From: a virus
Reading direction: 5' to 3' (one strand)
Virus record (IMG/VR): IMGVR_UViG_3300044612_003672
Span: 1-64,000 of that record
Length of the DNA: 64,000 bases
Part shown: in pieces, positions 33,268-42,489 of the stretch
Position numbering within the stretch: the stretch's first letter is position 1
Layout: the number at the start of each line of letters is the position of its first letter
Made by a program: the position numbers and the translations under genes
The notes under the pieces: generated by a model
Told to the model about the DNA's origin: nothing
What the model saw: only the letters and a program-made list of their open reading frames with translations
Databases searched by the model: none

Positions 33268-34065
33268 ATGTTGATTAATGATGATTATCCCCCAAATAAA
33301 AACCACAACATCTCTTCCCTAGATCTTTCCTACCAACTCTCTATTCAAGAAATGGCTCTAAGCTTTCTGTCAAAACACTTTCTAAATCTTATTTTTGAAA
33401 ATATGGAACATTACCTCCAAAATAAGGGTTTTGTTCCATATTTTTTGAACATGCATTTTTCTTCATCAAAAGAACATAGTAAAAATTGGGCTAGTCAGGC
33501 CATTCCTGAATTTGGCGAAAGGATGCATGACAGCTTTTCTTCCTCAGTATGCAAGTATTTGAAGAGAGACGCAAAGTTAGAAATTGACAGCTTGATTACA
33601 TTTTCAAGTTGGATGATTGATGCTGAAAAGAGAAAAATTGTCACAGGAAAATATGACAAATTAGAAGCCGAAGCTAATATGCGCCGAAGCCTTGCTGATT
33701 GCATCTCTTGGCTGATGATTTCAATTTTGCCTTCTTATTGGAAGATTTATTTTGCTGATTCAGCAAGATATGCCACAATGGATGATCTCGACATCCCTAT
33801 GACCATGATGGAAGAATTTACTCTGGAAAATAAAATCAACATTAAAACAAATATGCAAGAATCTTTTCTAAATTTCAGCAGCCCTAAAGAAGCTTTGAGG
33901 ATTAGAAATGTGATTAACACTCAATATGAATTTTTGCAAATGAAACCTCCAAATACAGAAGTTCATTGCTTTCGTAAATCAGACGACAAACTAATTACTT
34001 GGGCTAATTTCCCAAATGAATTTACACATAAGATTTTAGACCCTAAAAATCTAATTCAAAGTTAA
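33268..34065 (+). CDS. hypothetical protein
   Basis: 265 residues, helical, unrecognised. Segments such as DCISWLMISILPSYWKIYFA may be a buried helix. The next gene contains a related EKFPEKWRIFFITGKRYALE stretch, so the two share a small module (PSYWKIYFADSARYA versus PEKWRIFFITGKRYA). No Shine-Dalgarno; a late box abuts the ATG. Confidence 0.6.
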   Translation: MLINDDYPPNKNHNISSLDLSYQLSIQEMALSFLSKHFLNLIFENMEHYLQNKGFVPYFLNMHFSSSKEHSKNWASQAIPEFGERMHDSFSSSVCKYLKRDAKLEIDSLITFSSWMIDAEKRKIVTGKYDKLEAEANMRRSLADCISWLMISILPSYWKIYFADSARYATMDDLDIPMTMMEEFTLENKINIKTNMQESFLNFSSPKEALRIRNVINTQYEFLQMKPPNTEVHCFRKSDDKLITWANFPNEFTHKILDPKNLIQS

Positions 34066-34070
34066 CCATC

Positions 34071-34574
34071 ATGAAAAATGACAATCAAAATCACGAAATT
34101 GCCAAGTCTTTGCTTTCAAAGCATGGACATGCTATTCTGAGGCAAAACATTCATAAGTGGACTGATTTGAGAGAAGTGCAAAGATGTTCGGTCATTATTC
34201 CAAAAGTAGTCAAGAATAAAATTGCAAAACTAAATCCCGAAATAAGTTGGAAAGTAAGTGATGAATTGAAGAAATTAATTTTTGAAAAATTCCCAGAAAA
34301 ATGGCGGATTTTCTTTATAACAGGAAAAAGATATGCTCTTGAAAGTGATCTAATTCTTGAATCTCCTCCTTGGGATGATTATGAAAACATCTACGAGGGA
34401 ATTCATGCTTATCAAATGATTTCTTATGCCAAGGAATTTTTCAAGAGTACCGAATCTCTTGGCATTAACATTGATGTTGAAATTCAGGGAATTGATCCTG
34501 ATGGAAATGTCAATCCTTACTTGAAGCTTTACAAGTCTCAAATTAAATCAATTCGCATGGGGTTTTCTATATGA
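34071..34574 (+). CDS. hypothetical protein sharing a module with its upstream neighbour
   Basis: 167 residues. PEKWRIFFITGKRYALESDL parallels a segment in the preceding gene. The rest is unrecognised. It ends in an ATGA overlap with the next gene, so translation is coupled. Confidence 0.6.
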   Translation: MKNDNQNHEIAKSLLSKHGHAILRQNIHKWTDLREVQRCSVIIPKVVKNKIAKLNPEISWKVSDELKKLIFEKFPEKWRIFFITGKRYALESDLILESPPWDDYENIYEGIHAYQMISYAKEFFKSTESLGINIDVEIQGIDPDGNVNPYLKLYKSQIKSIRMGFSI

Positions 34575-34993
34575 AGAATGAATTTGATATGATTGGTGTT
34601 ACTGCTATCAAGTGTTGTCTAAAAAAAAATAGATGGGGATTTGATTATGAAGGCAAGTTTTATGACATGGCACCAGCTAATTTTACCGATTATATGCTGA
34701 ATCCACTTGTAATCGGAGTTGACAGGCTTATAAATGTGGGTTGCAGCAAAAAGGGAATTGAAAACCCGGAAAAAGGAATAAACATTCTTTTTTCCCAAAA
34801 TTATTTTCCTAATGCTGATGTTAAGTTCACTTATGATGAAATGAAGTTTGATGGTTGGATTTACAAGGTTGAAGAATTAAACCTGAAGGGTCTATTGCCG
34901 GGACAATGTGCTTGGATTTGCCCCTACATGGGCTTTTATTTTAAGAATCCTCCTGATATTATGTATATCAAGATGGAATCTGTTAATCCTTAA
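34571..34993 (+). CDS. hypothetical protein
   Basis: 140 residues, mixed alpha/beta, unrecognised; contains LKGLLPGQCAWICPYMGFYF. Overlaps the previous stop by four bases. Confidence 0.6.
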   Translation: MKNEFDMIGVTAIKCCLKKNRWGFDYEGKFYDMAPANFTDYMLNPLVIGVDRLINVGCSKKGIENPEKGINILFSQNYFPNADVKFTYDEMKFDGWIYKVEELNLKGLLPGQCAWICPYMGFYFKNPPDIMYIKMESVNP

Positions 34994-35011
34994 CCCTCAC
35001 GGGTCGATGAC

Positions 35012-35281
35012 ATGAAAATAATTTATGAAGATTCCACCAAGATGCACCAATGCATCTTCTGTAGGAATTGGGATAATTCATGTGTTAGATTCAAGATATT
35101 TATTTCAGAAAATTCAGATCATTTTGTGGATCATGTAAAAAAGAATATTCACCCATCTTATAGAACACTTGAGACATTCAAGTGTTCTATTTGTGATCAT
35201 TGTCGCAAAAAGGGAGAAGATTCAGTTATCAGAGAAATTCATGCCTACATGGATGAATACATTGGCAACGAGCATAAATAA
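35012..35281 (+). CDS. small Cys-rich hypothetical protein
   Basis: 89 residues. CIFCRNW and CSICDHCRKK suggest one zinc-binding site. Unrecognised. It starts shortly after the previous gene and looks like part of the same operon. Confidence 0.6.
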   Translation: MKIIYEDSTKMHQCIFCRNWDNSCVRFKIFISENSDHFVDHVKKNIHPSYRTLETFKCSICDHCRKKGEDSVIREIHAYMDEYIGNEHK

Positions 35282-35303
35282 CTTTAACCACGATGGGGGA
35301 AAC

Positions 35304-35726
35304 ATGAAGTGCTTTGTACATCTAGGTTTCGATCCTCTTCCAAAACAAGTTGATTCACCAGCTAAAGCAATTAATCTTGCAGAAGCTGTTCTTAAAGCAG
35401 AAAGCGAAGAAGAGCCTGACAGTAAAATGTTCATTCAATGGAGAAGGGACGAATTTTATCCGAATAATTTTCATGAATACAATATTGAAATATTACAAAA
35501 AGAATTGTCTTCAAAGGGATCAGTCGTTTTGCAGCTTGTTGACATCAACAATGAATTGCCATCATTAGGAAGATCAATCACAATTTTCACAGAAGAAGTT
35601 GAAAAAAAGTATGCAGAAGAAGCTGAAAACGCACTAGAAGAAGCCGAAGATGGCATGGAAATAAAAGCTTTAGATTTGCACGGTGAATCATTCTTGAGGC
35701 GTAGAACCCACTACAAAAAAAAATAA
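35304..35726 (+). CDS. hypothetical protein
   Basis: 140 residues. The frame is open far upstream, overlapping the previous gene, but GGGGG before ATG 35304 marks the start. Acidic middle (EEAENALEEAEDGMEIKAL) and basic end (RRRTHYKKK). Unrecognised. Confidence 0.6.
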   Translation: MKCFVHLGFDPLPKQVDSPAKAINLAEAVLKAESEEEPDSKMFIQWRRDEFYPNNFHEYNIEILQKELSSKGSVVLQLVDINNELPSLGRSITIFTEEVEKKYAEEAENALEEAEDGMEIKALDLHGESFLRRRTHYKKK

Positions 35727-35780
35727 ATTTTTCAAATTAGACCTTGCAATCGAACAATAAAATTATAGATTATCTTCATA

Positions 35781-35800
35781 GACGGCACTGGGCCGTTTTT
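35781..35800 (+). terminator. weak rho-independent terminator
   Basis: ACGGC-ACTGG-GCCGT followed by TTTT. A second hairpin (ACCCGT/ACGGGT, about 35805-35837) follows before the next gene. Confidence 0.5.
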
Positions 35801-35861
35801 GGCCACCCGTACTTGACAGATGGAATCTAGACGGGTAAAGATCGCAAGAGAGGGAATTCGC

Positions 35862-36497
35862 ATGAATCGTTTCTCTTCAGTATTTGGAAATTGGGTAGGC
35901 ATAGCATCAGCTTTTGCCGTGACATGTAGCATCGGCTACAACATTTTCCAAACAAATCAAATTACCAGATTGAAAGAAATCAACGAAATCTTCAAAGCGA
36001 AGGATTCGTTGATGAATGACAGTCTTAACGAAATTCTGATGGCCAGAATCAGCGAAATTCGTGACAACATGTCCGAAATTAATCGCAATCAGGGTAAAGT
36101 AGAAGGCATGGTCGCAGCCTCAATGAATATTGCTCCCGAACAAAATCAGACAAGCGCAATTTGGCACGAAGGTTACTATCGTGGCTTGAAGCAGGTTGGC
36201 GAAGTGGAAGAATCTGCTTACATTGCTGGTTACCATCGTGCTACTGACGACATGGGTTGCCCAGCAAGCGTTCGTGATAAAATGAACGCAGAAGCCCCTC
36301 GTAAATATCAACTCGACAAGCAAATTGATGCTGAGAGCGAACAATTTAATATGGCCTTGGAAGAAGCCGAAAAGCGCCGTAAGAACATTGAGAATATGAA
36401 AAAGAACAGTCAGGCTAATCCTAACCCTCAGGAAAAAGAATCAAAGCCTGAGTCGAAGCCTGAAACTAAACCAAGCAGCGAAACCCAAACCAAGTAG
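35862..36497 (+). CDS. membrane-anchored coiled-coil protein
   Basis: 211 residues. An N-terminal membrane anchor (VGIASAFAVTCSIGYNIF), a coiled coil (about 30-85), a conserved-looking centre (HEGYYRGLKQVGEVEESAYI, then AGYHRA) and a Lys/Pro/Ser-rich disordered tail. GAGGGA seven bases before ATG 35862 sets the start. GC and codon use are more host-like. Role unknown. Confidence 0.6.
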   Translation: MNRFSSVFGNWVGIASAFAVTCSIGYNIFQTNQITRLKEINEIFKAKDSLMNDSLNEILMARISEIRDNMSEINRNQGKVEGMVAASMNIAPEQNQTSAIWHEGYYRGLKQVGEVEESAYIAGYHRATDDMGCPASVRDKMNAEAPRKYQLDKQIDAESEQFNMALEEAEKRRKNIENMKKNSQANPNPQEKESKPESKPETKPSSETQTK

Positions 36498-36507
36498 AGG
36501 AATCGAC

Positions 36508-36768
36508 ATGGCCAAGGTCACTATTACTTTTGAAGACAAGAACGAAGGTGTCAGTGTTGAGGTTCAATCTGACCCTCCATTTCCCGAGAAGATGGAAGAA
36601 AACGCCATGGAATTGACAGATGCCCAGCAAATGGCTTTGTCTTTGACTATGATGTTCGATCAACAAATGCAAGAAGAAAACCAGAACCAGCAAGATTCGG
36701 AAGAAACAGTCAAAAATCAGTGCTGCGGTGGTGGAAAGTGTCAAAGACCAAAGCAGACTGAAACTTGA
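36508..36768 (+). CDS. small acidic protein (KVTITFEDKNEGV family)
   Basis: 86 residues. MAKVTITFEDKNEGVSVEVQ then SDPPFPEK resembles a small family seen in phages; the tail has a CCGGGKC cluster. GAGGAA precedes the ATG, and it follows the coiled-coil gene by ten bases. Confidence 0.6.
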   Translation: MAKVTITFEDKNEGVSVEVQSDPPFPEKMEENAMELTDAQQMALSLTMMFDQQMQEENQNQQDSEETVKNQCCGGGKCQRPKQTET

Positions 36769-36789
36769 AATCCACACCAAAATGGTTAA

Positions 36790-36830
36790 GGGGGAAGATC
36801 CGATGATCTTCCCCCTCTTATTTTTTTTAA
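36790..36830 (+). terminator. rho-independent terminator
   Basis: GGGGGAAGATC-CGAT-GATCTTCCCCC followed by a run of T. Confidence 0.85.
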
Positions 36831-36884
36831 TTATTTAACTTTAATGATGAAGGCATTATCTATTATTTTTAAGAGAAAATTATC

Positions 36885-37265
36885 ATGATAACTAATTTCA
36901 TGTATCCAGATAAAAAGAAAGTCAAATACACAATTGAAATTCCTCCAGAACCTCAACTTTTTGATAATTTTGAATTATTTAGACTTTTCACATGTTTAGG
37001 ATGCTTCACAAGCCTCATAATTTTTGAAAATTATTTACTTGCTTTTTTTATCTTAGCAGTATGTGGTTTTTTGGCTACATGCATTTGGATAAGCACAATC
37101 AGAATAATGAGAATTAAGAAAAGAATATCATACCTCAAAATCATGAAAAAAATTTACGACACTCCTGTTCTCACCCAAGATGAAAATATTGCCACTTACA
37201 AATTTCTAGCACCATCAGAAAAGCTGGTAAAGGAAATTCTCTATCTCAATAAAATATTGGACTAA
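36885..37265 (+). CDS. two-helix membrane protein
   Basis: 126 residues with two adjacent transmembrane helices (FTCLGCFTSLIIF and LLAFFILAVCGFLATCIWI) and a basic loop after them. No Shine-Dalgarno is obvious. Converges on the next gene with a four-base overlap. Unrecognised. Confidence 0.55.
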   Translation: MITNFMYPDKKKVKYTIEIPPEPQLFDNFELFRLFTCLGCFTSLIIFENYLLAFFILAVCGFLATCIWISTIRIMRIKKRISYLKIMKKIYDTPVLTQDENIATYKFLAPSEKLVKEILYLNKILD

Positions 37266-37618
37266 TTTTGGCTGTCTTTGCTTTTAATCAACAACTCACC
37301 AAGAACTTCAAGCTTTCCGACAAGCTCTTGAAACTTAGTCTGATTCATTTCTTCAATATTTTCCATGTGGCCATGCAATTCAGTGCATGTCTTGACATAT
37401 TCTTTTTTCATGTTGTCGAAATCAAAAACACCATTCGCTACTTTTGAATAAACTGGTAATTTAACCTTGAAATGATGATAAGTCAGCATTGCTGCTCCAC
37501 CCTTTTCCTTTGCACCATTAACAATCTTTTCAGCACCAGATCCACGCTTCTCGGCAAAATCTTGCATTTGCTCAGATGCGCTTTCATTCAAACCACTCAA
37601 TTTTAACCATGCGTACAT
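37262..37618 (-). CDS. class-2 leader protein
   Basis: 118 residues starting MYAWLKLSGLNESASEQ. LKLSGLNE|S matches the class-2 leader and LNE|S the T4 prohead-protease pattern. The remainder is helical (FQELVGKLEVLGELLIK). GAGG and TAAATA both precede the ATG. Overlaps the upstream membrane gene by one base. Confidence 0.65.
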   Translation of the reverse strand: MYAWLKLSGLNESASEQMQDFAEKRGSGAEKIVNGAKEKGGAAMLTYHHFKVKLPVYSKVANGVFDFDNMKKEYVKTCTELHGHMENIEEMNQTKFQELVGKLEVLGELLIKSKDSQN

Positions 37619-37860
37619 TATTTACCTCTTCTTTTTTTGATTGCTGAAAAGCAAAATAAAATAGGAATTAAACCAAGAAAATTAACAGGAAATGTCGGAA
37701 CAACCGAAATCCACCATATTCCAACTAAAATAACAGGAACAGATAAAAACCAAACAATCCAATTAGGCACAATTGAAACAAAACTTAGGCAATATAAAAA
37801 TGGGCCAGAAAAAATTACAATTAGAAAAATCAAGGCAACCAATAATGCCAAACTTGCCAT
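37618..37860 (-). CDS. small two- to three-helix membrane protein
   Basis: 80 residues, almost all hydrophobic: LALLVALIFLIVIFSGPFLY, PNWIVWFLSVPVILVGIWW, and LGLIPILFCFSAI. Similar small proteins occur in large phages. GGAG lies six bases from the ATG. Could be holin-like; no proof. Confidence 0.65.
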   Translation of the reverse strand: MASLALLVALIFLIVIFSGPFLYCLSFVSIVPNWIVWFLSVPVILVGIWWISVVPTFPVNFLGLIPILFCFSAIKKRRGK

Positions 37861-37930
37861 AAATACTCCAAAAAATTAATTTCTTGCCACTCTATTTATG
37901 TGGCAAAAAATATTTTAGTTTGGGTAAAAC

Positions 37931-38509
37931 ATGACACCAAAATTCACATCAGATTGGTTTTCTCATCATATTTCAGATTGGGAAATGTGGCTTCGTGATT
38001 TCAAGAATTTACCTCATTTAGATTTTTTAGAAATTGGCAGTTACGAAGGAAGGTCGGCAGTTTGGCTACTGGACAATATAATTCAAAATGAAACATGTAA
38101 AATAACATGCATTGATCAATTCGTTGATGACGATTATGAAAAAATTAACAATAAACCACTTAGAAAACAGTTTATGGAAAATTTAGGGCCATATATTGAA
38201 AAAGGTAAGATTACAATTTTTCAAAATCAAAGTTTTGATGCTCTCTCGGAACTCATAAGATCAGGAAAGCAATATGATTTCATCTACATTGATGGATGTC
38301 ATATGGCCAAATCTGTAATGGAAGATGCCATCTTATCTTTCAAACTTCTTAAAAAAAATGGAATTATGATCTTTGATGATAATAATTGGAATGTAAAACA
38401 AAATATACATGAATGTCCAAGATTAGCAATAAACTCTTTCATGAGTGTTTATTCTTGGTACACTAAAATAATTTACTGTGGCGATCAATTAGTAGTAAGA
38501 AAAATATGA
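37931..38509 (+). CDS. class I methyltransferase (Methyltransf_24-like)
   Basis: 192 residues. LDFLEIGSYEGRSAVWLL is the SAM glycine motif, KITCIDQF the acidic loop and YDFIYIDGCHMAKSVMED the post motif of the Methyltransf_24 family, often found among glycan genes. Its last four bases overlap the start of a glycosyltransferase, so it likely acts on the same glycan. Confidence 0.8.
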   Translation: MTPKFTSDWFSHHISDWEMWLRDFKNLPHLDFLEIGSYEGRSAVWLLDNIIQNETCKITCIDQFVDDDYEKINNKPLRKQFMENLGPYIEKGKITIFQNQSFDALSELIRSGKQYDFIYIDGCHMAKSVMEDAILSFKLLKKNGIMIFDDNNWNVKQNIHECPRLAINSFMSVYSWYTKIIYCGDQLVVRKI

Positions 38510-39216
38510 TTAGTTTAATTGTACCTGTAATGAATAGAACAGATAGGATTGTTCCCTGTCTTTCAACTTGGATTGAACAAGAAGAAATAGACGAAGTATT
38601 AATCGTTGACTGGTCGTCAACACATCCAATCAACCAAGATCAATCTGTAAAAGAAATTACAGATCACCCTAAGACCAAGATTGTTCGTGTCGATGATGAA
38701 GAATATTTTATCTCAATGAGCTTTTCTCTCAATGTTGGGTTAGAAAATGCCACTCATGACCATGTCTTAAAATGCGATATTGACTATAAATTGACAAACC
38801 CAGAAATTCTTAAAATATTCAAAAGAGAACAAAATAAAAACCAATTTTATTGCGGAACCGTTCCAAAAAAGTGGGACTTTCATGGTTTTTCTTTTTTCAA
38901 TAAACAACACGCTTTGAATATTGAAGGATATAATGAAAAAATCCGTGGATGGGGATGGGACGATGAAGACTTCTATAGAAGAATGGAAAAACAAGGACTA
39001 GAAAGAATAGTCATCATGAATATTGAAGAATTTCTTTACCATATTCCACATGATGATTCGCTTAGAACAGCCAATTATCCCCAAGATCAACAAAATAAAA
39101 ATCAAACAAATAGGCAAAATTCACTTATATCCCAAGAATTTAGTTGTGGCTGTCTATCAACATACCAAATACTTATTGACACACCAAAATACAAGGAAAT
39201 TATCAGAAAAAAATGA
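38506..39216 (+). CDS. galactosyltransferase-like GT (GT2/GT7 type)
   Basis: 236 residues. MISLIVPVMNRTDRI opens a GT-A fold; HVLKCDIDY near residue 88 carries the DxD; IRGWGWDDEDFYRRM matches the GWGxEDxD motif of the beta-galactosyltransferase C-terminal domain. It would transfer a hexose to an unknown acceptor. It overlaps both neighbours by four bases in an operon. Confidence 0.8.
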   Translation: MISLIVPVMNRTDRIVPCLSTWIEQEEIDEVLIVDWSSTHPINQDQSVKEITDHPKTKIVRVDDEEYFISMSFSLNVGLENATHDHVLKCDIDYKLTNPEILKIFKREQNKNQFYCGTVPKKWDFHGFSFFNKQHALNIEGYNEKIRGWGWDDEDFYRRMEKQGLERIVIMNIEEFLYHIPHDDSLRTANYPQDQQNKNQTNRQNSLISQEFSCGCLSTYQILIDTPKYKEIIRKK

Positions 39217-40067
39217 AACCCCTTCTCGTTACAGTAACTGGACACAGAACCAATACTCTCAAACATCAACTCATGCACTACAAGAATGAAATCAAAGATG
39301 CATTCATTGTCGCATATGAACATGAAAATTCTGACAAATCAACAAAAGAAGAAGTAGAAGAAATAGCAAAAGAACAAGGATTCAAAATCCACACAGTCAG
39401 AACTCATAGACCATTCGACTGGGAACAAGTTACAAATATATACAATGAAATAAAAGATAAGTATCCAGATGATTGGTGGATAATATCTGATGATGATGAG
39501 CTTCAAATTTATTGGGAGCCTATAGAAGATCTTATCCAAGACTGTGAAAAACATGGATGGGAATATGTATCAGGAGGATTCGTTGATAGAATCGGCCTAG
39601 AAGGCACTTTTCCTGAAATCAATCCTGAATCAAACCTTTGGGAAACATTCCCAGTAGCAGCCTTTTTTCGCTATCCATTAAGCAAAGCATGTCCCAACAA
39701 GACCTGCTTGGCAAAAGGCAGAATAAAAGTGTCTAACGGCCAACATTACATCAAGGAAGGCCAAAATGTAGTATGGGGAGCTAAAGGATGGCTTCACCCG
39801 AAAAGATACCCTGTCAATCGAAATTTCGTCCAAGTTCACCACTTCAAGTGGGACGACACAGTATTTCAAAGACTTCTCGATGTTGCCAATGTCAAACAAA
39901 AATATGCATACTCAGAAGAATATCAACTGATGTATGATTCTATCAAGAACAACAACTTTAGGATCGATATAAATAATTCTAATTTCTTTGCTATGAACAT
40001 TCCTGAGAAAAATTATCAAGCATACACGCATTGGGGAAGGCTGAAAAACCTCATTTTACATATTTGA
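39213..40067 (+). CDS. glycosyltransferase-like protein
   Basis: 284 residues. WWIISDDDEL near residue 88 is a DxD-type site after an N-terminal Rossmann-like half; a His-rich end (FVQVHHFKWDD) may place the acceptor. Overlap with the previous gene (ATGA). GT class is less certain than for its neighbour. Confidence 0.7.
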   Translation: MKPLLVTVTGHRTNTLKHQLMHYKNEIKDAFIVAYEHENSDKSTKEEVEEIAKEQGFKIHTVRTHRPFDWEQVTNIYNEIKDKYPDDWWIISDDDELQIYWEPIEDLIQDCEKHGWEYVSGGFVDRIGLEGTFPEINPESNLWETFPVAAFFRYPLSKACPNKTCLAKGRIKVSNGQHYIKEGQNVVWGAKGWLHPKRYPVNRNFVQVHHFKWDDTVFQRLLDVANVKQKYAYSEEYQLMYDSIKNNNFRIDINNSNFFAMNIPEKNYQAYTHWGRLKNLILHI

Positions 40068-40121
40068 CAAACAGAAGTATGTCGTGAAAGAGTCAATTCA
40101 ACAAACCAAGAGTAATTAAAA

Positions 40122-40490
40122 ATGGTTTACCCATCAATCGGAATCGACATCGACGGCTGCATCACCGATTTCCCAATCTTCTTCCAAGTTTTGTCAAGTT
40201 CTTGGCCGGGCAAGGTATTTATCATTACGATGAGATTCAGAAAAGATGATACAGAATTATTCCTCAAAAATAAAAATATACGATTCGACCAAATACACAT
40301 GGTCAATTCATTTGCTGAAAAAGGCAATATTATCAGAAACTATGGAATATCAGCTTTCTTTGATGATCAGCCAGAAATCCTAAAGTCAATTACTCCAAAC
40401 TGTGCATGCTTCCTCGTCAGAAACGAAGGGAACTTTGACTTTGAAAGAAATAAATTCACCATGTCTAGCAACACAGCAGATGTGATCTAA
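40122..40490 (+). CDS. HAD-like hydrolase, short form
   Basis: 122 residues. IGIDIDGCITDFP is HAD motif I (D-x-D), FIITMR motif II-like and SAFFDDQPEI motif IV. Such small HAD proteins remove phosphate from sugars or nucleotides; here possibly sugar phosphates for the glycan genes upstream. No ribosome binding site seen. Confidence 0.7.
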   Translation: MVYPSIGIDIDGCITDFPIFFQVLSSSWPGKVFIITMRFRKDDTELFLKNKNIRFDQIHMVNSFAEKGNIIRNYGISAFFDDQPEILKSITPNCACFLVRNEGNFDFERNKFTMSSNTADVI

Positions 40491-40521
40491 ATTATTTTCC
40501 AGCAAATCAAATTTTACAAAC

Positions 40522-40542
40522 CCGTCCTTGTTTGAAGGACGG
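40522..40542 (+). promoter_or_regulatory. 5' UTR hairpin, CCGTCC/GGACGG type
   Basis: CCGTCCTT-GTTTG-AAGGACGG forms eight pairs directly before AAGGAG of the next gene. Related in position and core to the CCGTCA hairpins. Confidence 0.55.
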
Positions 40543-40560
40543 AAGGAGAGAAAGCACACC

Positions 40561-41613
40561 ATGAAGAGTATTTTTGTCAAATGGCTTGAAATTTATAGTC
40601 GAGACGAAAAAAAGTTTAACTTATTGGCCAAAAAAATTATTGGTCAAGATGCACCGCCAATTCAAGCATATGGTTGGGTTTACACAGACCCAGAAAAAGA
40701 CTCAAAAACACATATAATTGGTTACATGAACAAAAGGTCAAGCAACAAAGCTATGACCGGAAATATAAGTTTTATGGCAGCATGCCGAGCCCTTTTGGAA
40801 ATATCTGGCAATCGTGATGCACAAGCCGAAATCAGGAATATCGTATACCTTCATGAATTACGCAAATTTGGCTTTCATGAATTGAATCTAAGCATCGATC
40901 AGGCTGTTGGTCTTATCAATACAGATGTCAATCTAGATGTAGATGAATTCACATCCATGTTTCCTCTCATGGTTGTCAATTTCCCAGATGAACTTAGGCA
41001 AGTTTATTTGGAAAAAAATCAATTTTTTCCAAGCATCGCATTTGTTCGACATGAACCACAACAGGGAATGCTCCTCATAGAATTTATCCACCATTTTCAA
41101 GATTGGGACAATGTATCAAACGGTTGCCTTACCTTTTTCAGCAAGAAAAACAATAACATTTTTGATACAATTCAGGAAAAACTGAATTGGGATGAGACAA
41201 AATCCGTCATGAGGCCAGAAAGTATAGATGCTGCAAAACTTGCCATCAACAGCATTCTTCTCGCCCAAAGAACCAATAACATGGTCAGAATCGATAAAAA
41301 TCAAAACGATCCAATACAACAACAATTCAAACGCACCATGAGGGGAACTGGAAACCTTGGTAAAATTACAGAAGCAACATTTTGGTCATTCCAGCCAAAC
41401 CTAAAGACTTTCAACTCCCAGCAAGAATCTAGGTCTGGAGAAGAAAAGGGCAAAATTGTTCGTCCACACTGGAGGAGAGGACATTGGAGAAGAGTTGCAC
41501 ATGGAGAGAAAAGAATCGAAAGAAAATGGATGCACTTTCCAGCAGTTTTTGTAAACGCAGAAAGATTCGATGGGAAAATGAATCAGACTTTCACATCACA
41601 TAATCTAAATTGA
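40561..41613 (+). CDS. leader-bearing hypothetical protein
   Basis: 350 residues. MKSIFVKWLEIYSRDEK is a variant class-1 leader. The body is unrecognised; basic, Arg/Trp-rich near the end (RPHWRRGHWRRVAHGEKRIE), which may bind nucleic acid or cell wall. AAGGAGAG lies ten or more bases before the ATG, after a strong hairpin. Confidence 0.6.
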   Translation: MKSIFVKWLEIYSRDEKKFNLLAKKIIGQDAPPIQAYGWVYTDPEKDSKTHIIGYMNKRSSNKAMTGNISFMAACRALLEISGNRDAQAEIRNIVYLHELRKFGFHELNLSIDQAVGLINTDVNLDVDEFTSMFPLMVVNFPDELRQVYLEKNQFFPSIAFVRHEPQQGMLLIEFIHHFQDWDNVSNGCLTFFSKKNNNIFDTIQEKLNWDETKSVMRPESIDAAKLAINSILLAQRTNNMVRIDKNQNDPIQQQFKRTMRGTGNLGKITEATFWSFQPNLKTFNSQQESRSGEEKGKIVRPHWRRGHWRRVAHGEKRIERKWMHFPAVFVNAERFDGKMNQTFTSHNLN

Positions 41614-41616
41614 CAA

Positions 41617-42411
41617 TCAAACGCTCTTCCATCTTGGAAGTCCAATCTTTGCACGATTTTTTTGAATCTGAGCCAGAGCGGACAAAGGATCAAATCCCTT
41701 TGGCTCATTAGGTCCAAGGTCTGGTATTACAACCCGTCCTTTGTACATTCCTATATTTGTCGGACCTGCATCATCATGCTTGAAACCAGTAGCCCCGTAC
41801 AACATTGACAAAGTATCCATCATGACAAGCATGTGTGGAAGCAAATCATCATTTCCACCATTATCACGCAAAGTTTTCAAACACAAATCTTCCCTCTCTT
41901 TTTCCGATGAAGGAAATCCGTCCATTTCAGGATTTTCATCTATAAGAACAGTCATGAAATCTGCTGCTTTACGCATTTCTTGTGGAACACCAATTGTATC
42001 AACCCAATGCTGTAAAATAGCGTAAATGTTGTCTCCAAGATATTTGACAGCAACAATTGGCGCTGGGACATCATCCCTTCCAGCAACCATTGTCGCCACA
42101 TTCGCCTCAACCCTATTGGCAGACATCTTGACAACATGGTCAATTAGAAAATAACAACGACCTGCACCACCATCAGCATATGAAGGAGGAATTTCATCCG
42201 GCAATTCAACATTTAGACTTTTAAGCCAAGGAATTAAAGGGGAATTAGGATCAGTCCAATACTTCAAAGTCTCATCATGAGCTTTTCCCTCAGTTTTCAT
42301 CTTGGACTTGCTAAACTTTGGAATGACAAATAAATTGCTCATCAACTTGGACAATTTTCCAACCTTGTCCTTCATCTCGCTTTTTGCAACGAATTCTCTG
42401 AATGTAGTCAT
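41617..42411 (-). CDS. leader-bearing protein kinase-like protein
   Basis: 264 residues. Leader MTTFREFVAKSE. Kinase-fold marks: glycine-rich GGAGRCYFL (81-89), VVKMS with Lys95, EANVA with Glu102, hinge-like ILQHWVD, catalytic H212-D-D-x4-N219 and D231-L-G in VIPDLG for metal. This order matches aminoglycoside/protein-kinase-like enzymes. If packaged, it could phosphorylate host targets at once after injection. A longer frame upstream is ignored because the leader and TAAATAAAATT box fix the ATG. Confidence 0.65.
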   Translation of the reverse strand: MTTFREFVAKSEMKDKVGKLSKLMSNLFVIPKFSKSKMKTEGKAHDETLKYWTDPNSPLIPWLKSLNVELPDEIPPSYADGGAGRCYFLIDHVVKMSANRVEANVATMVAGRDDVPAPIVAVKYLGDNIYAILQHWVDTIGVPQEMRKAADFMTVLIDENPEMDGFPSSEKEREDLCLKTLRDNGGNDDLLPHMLVMMDTLSMLYGATGFKHDDAGPTNIGMYKGRVVIPDLGPNEPKGFDPLSALAQIQKNRAKIGLPRWKSV

Positions 42412-42489
42412 AATTTTATTTACTAAATAATAACCAATTTCTTCACATAAAACCTTATATAATACAATCATATTCATCAAGGATTATTC

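Noticed and set aside
37884-37906. Terminator before the methyltransferase gene
   Set aside because: TTGCCAC/GTGGCAA is a short stem without a T run on the plus strand; kept only as a possible weak hairpin.
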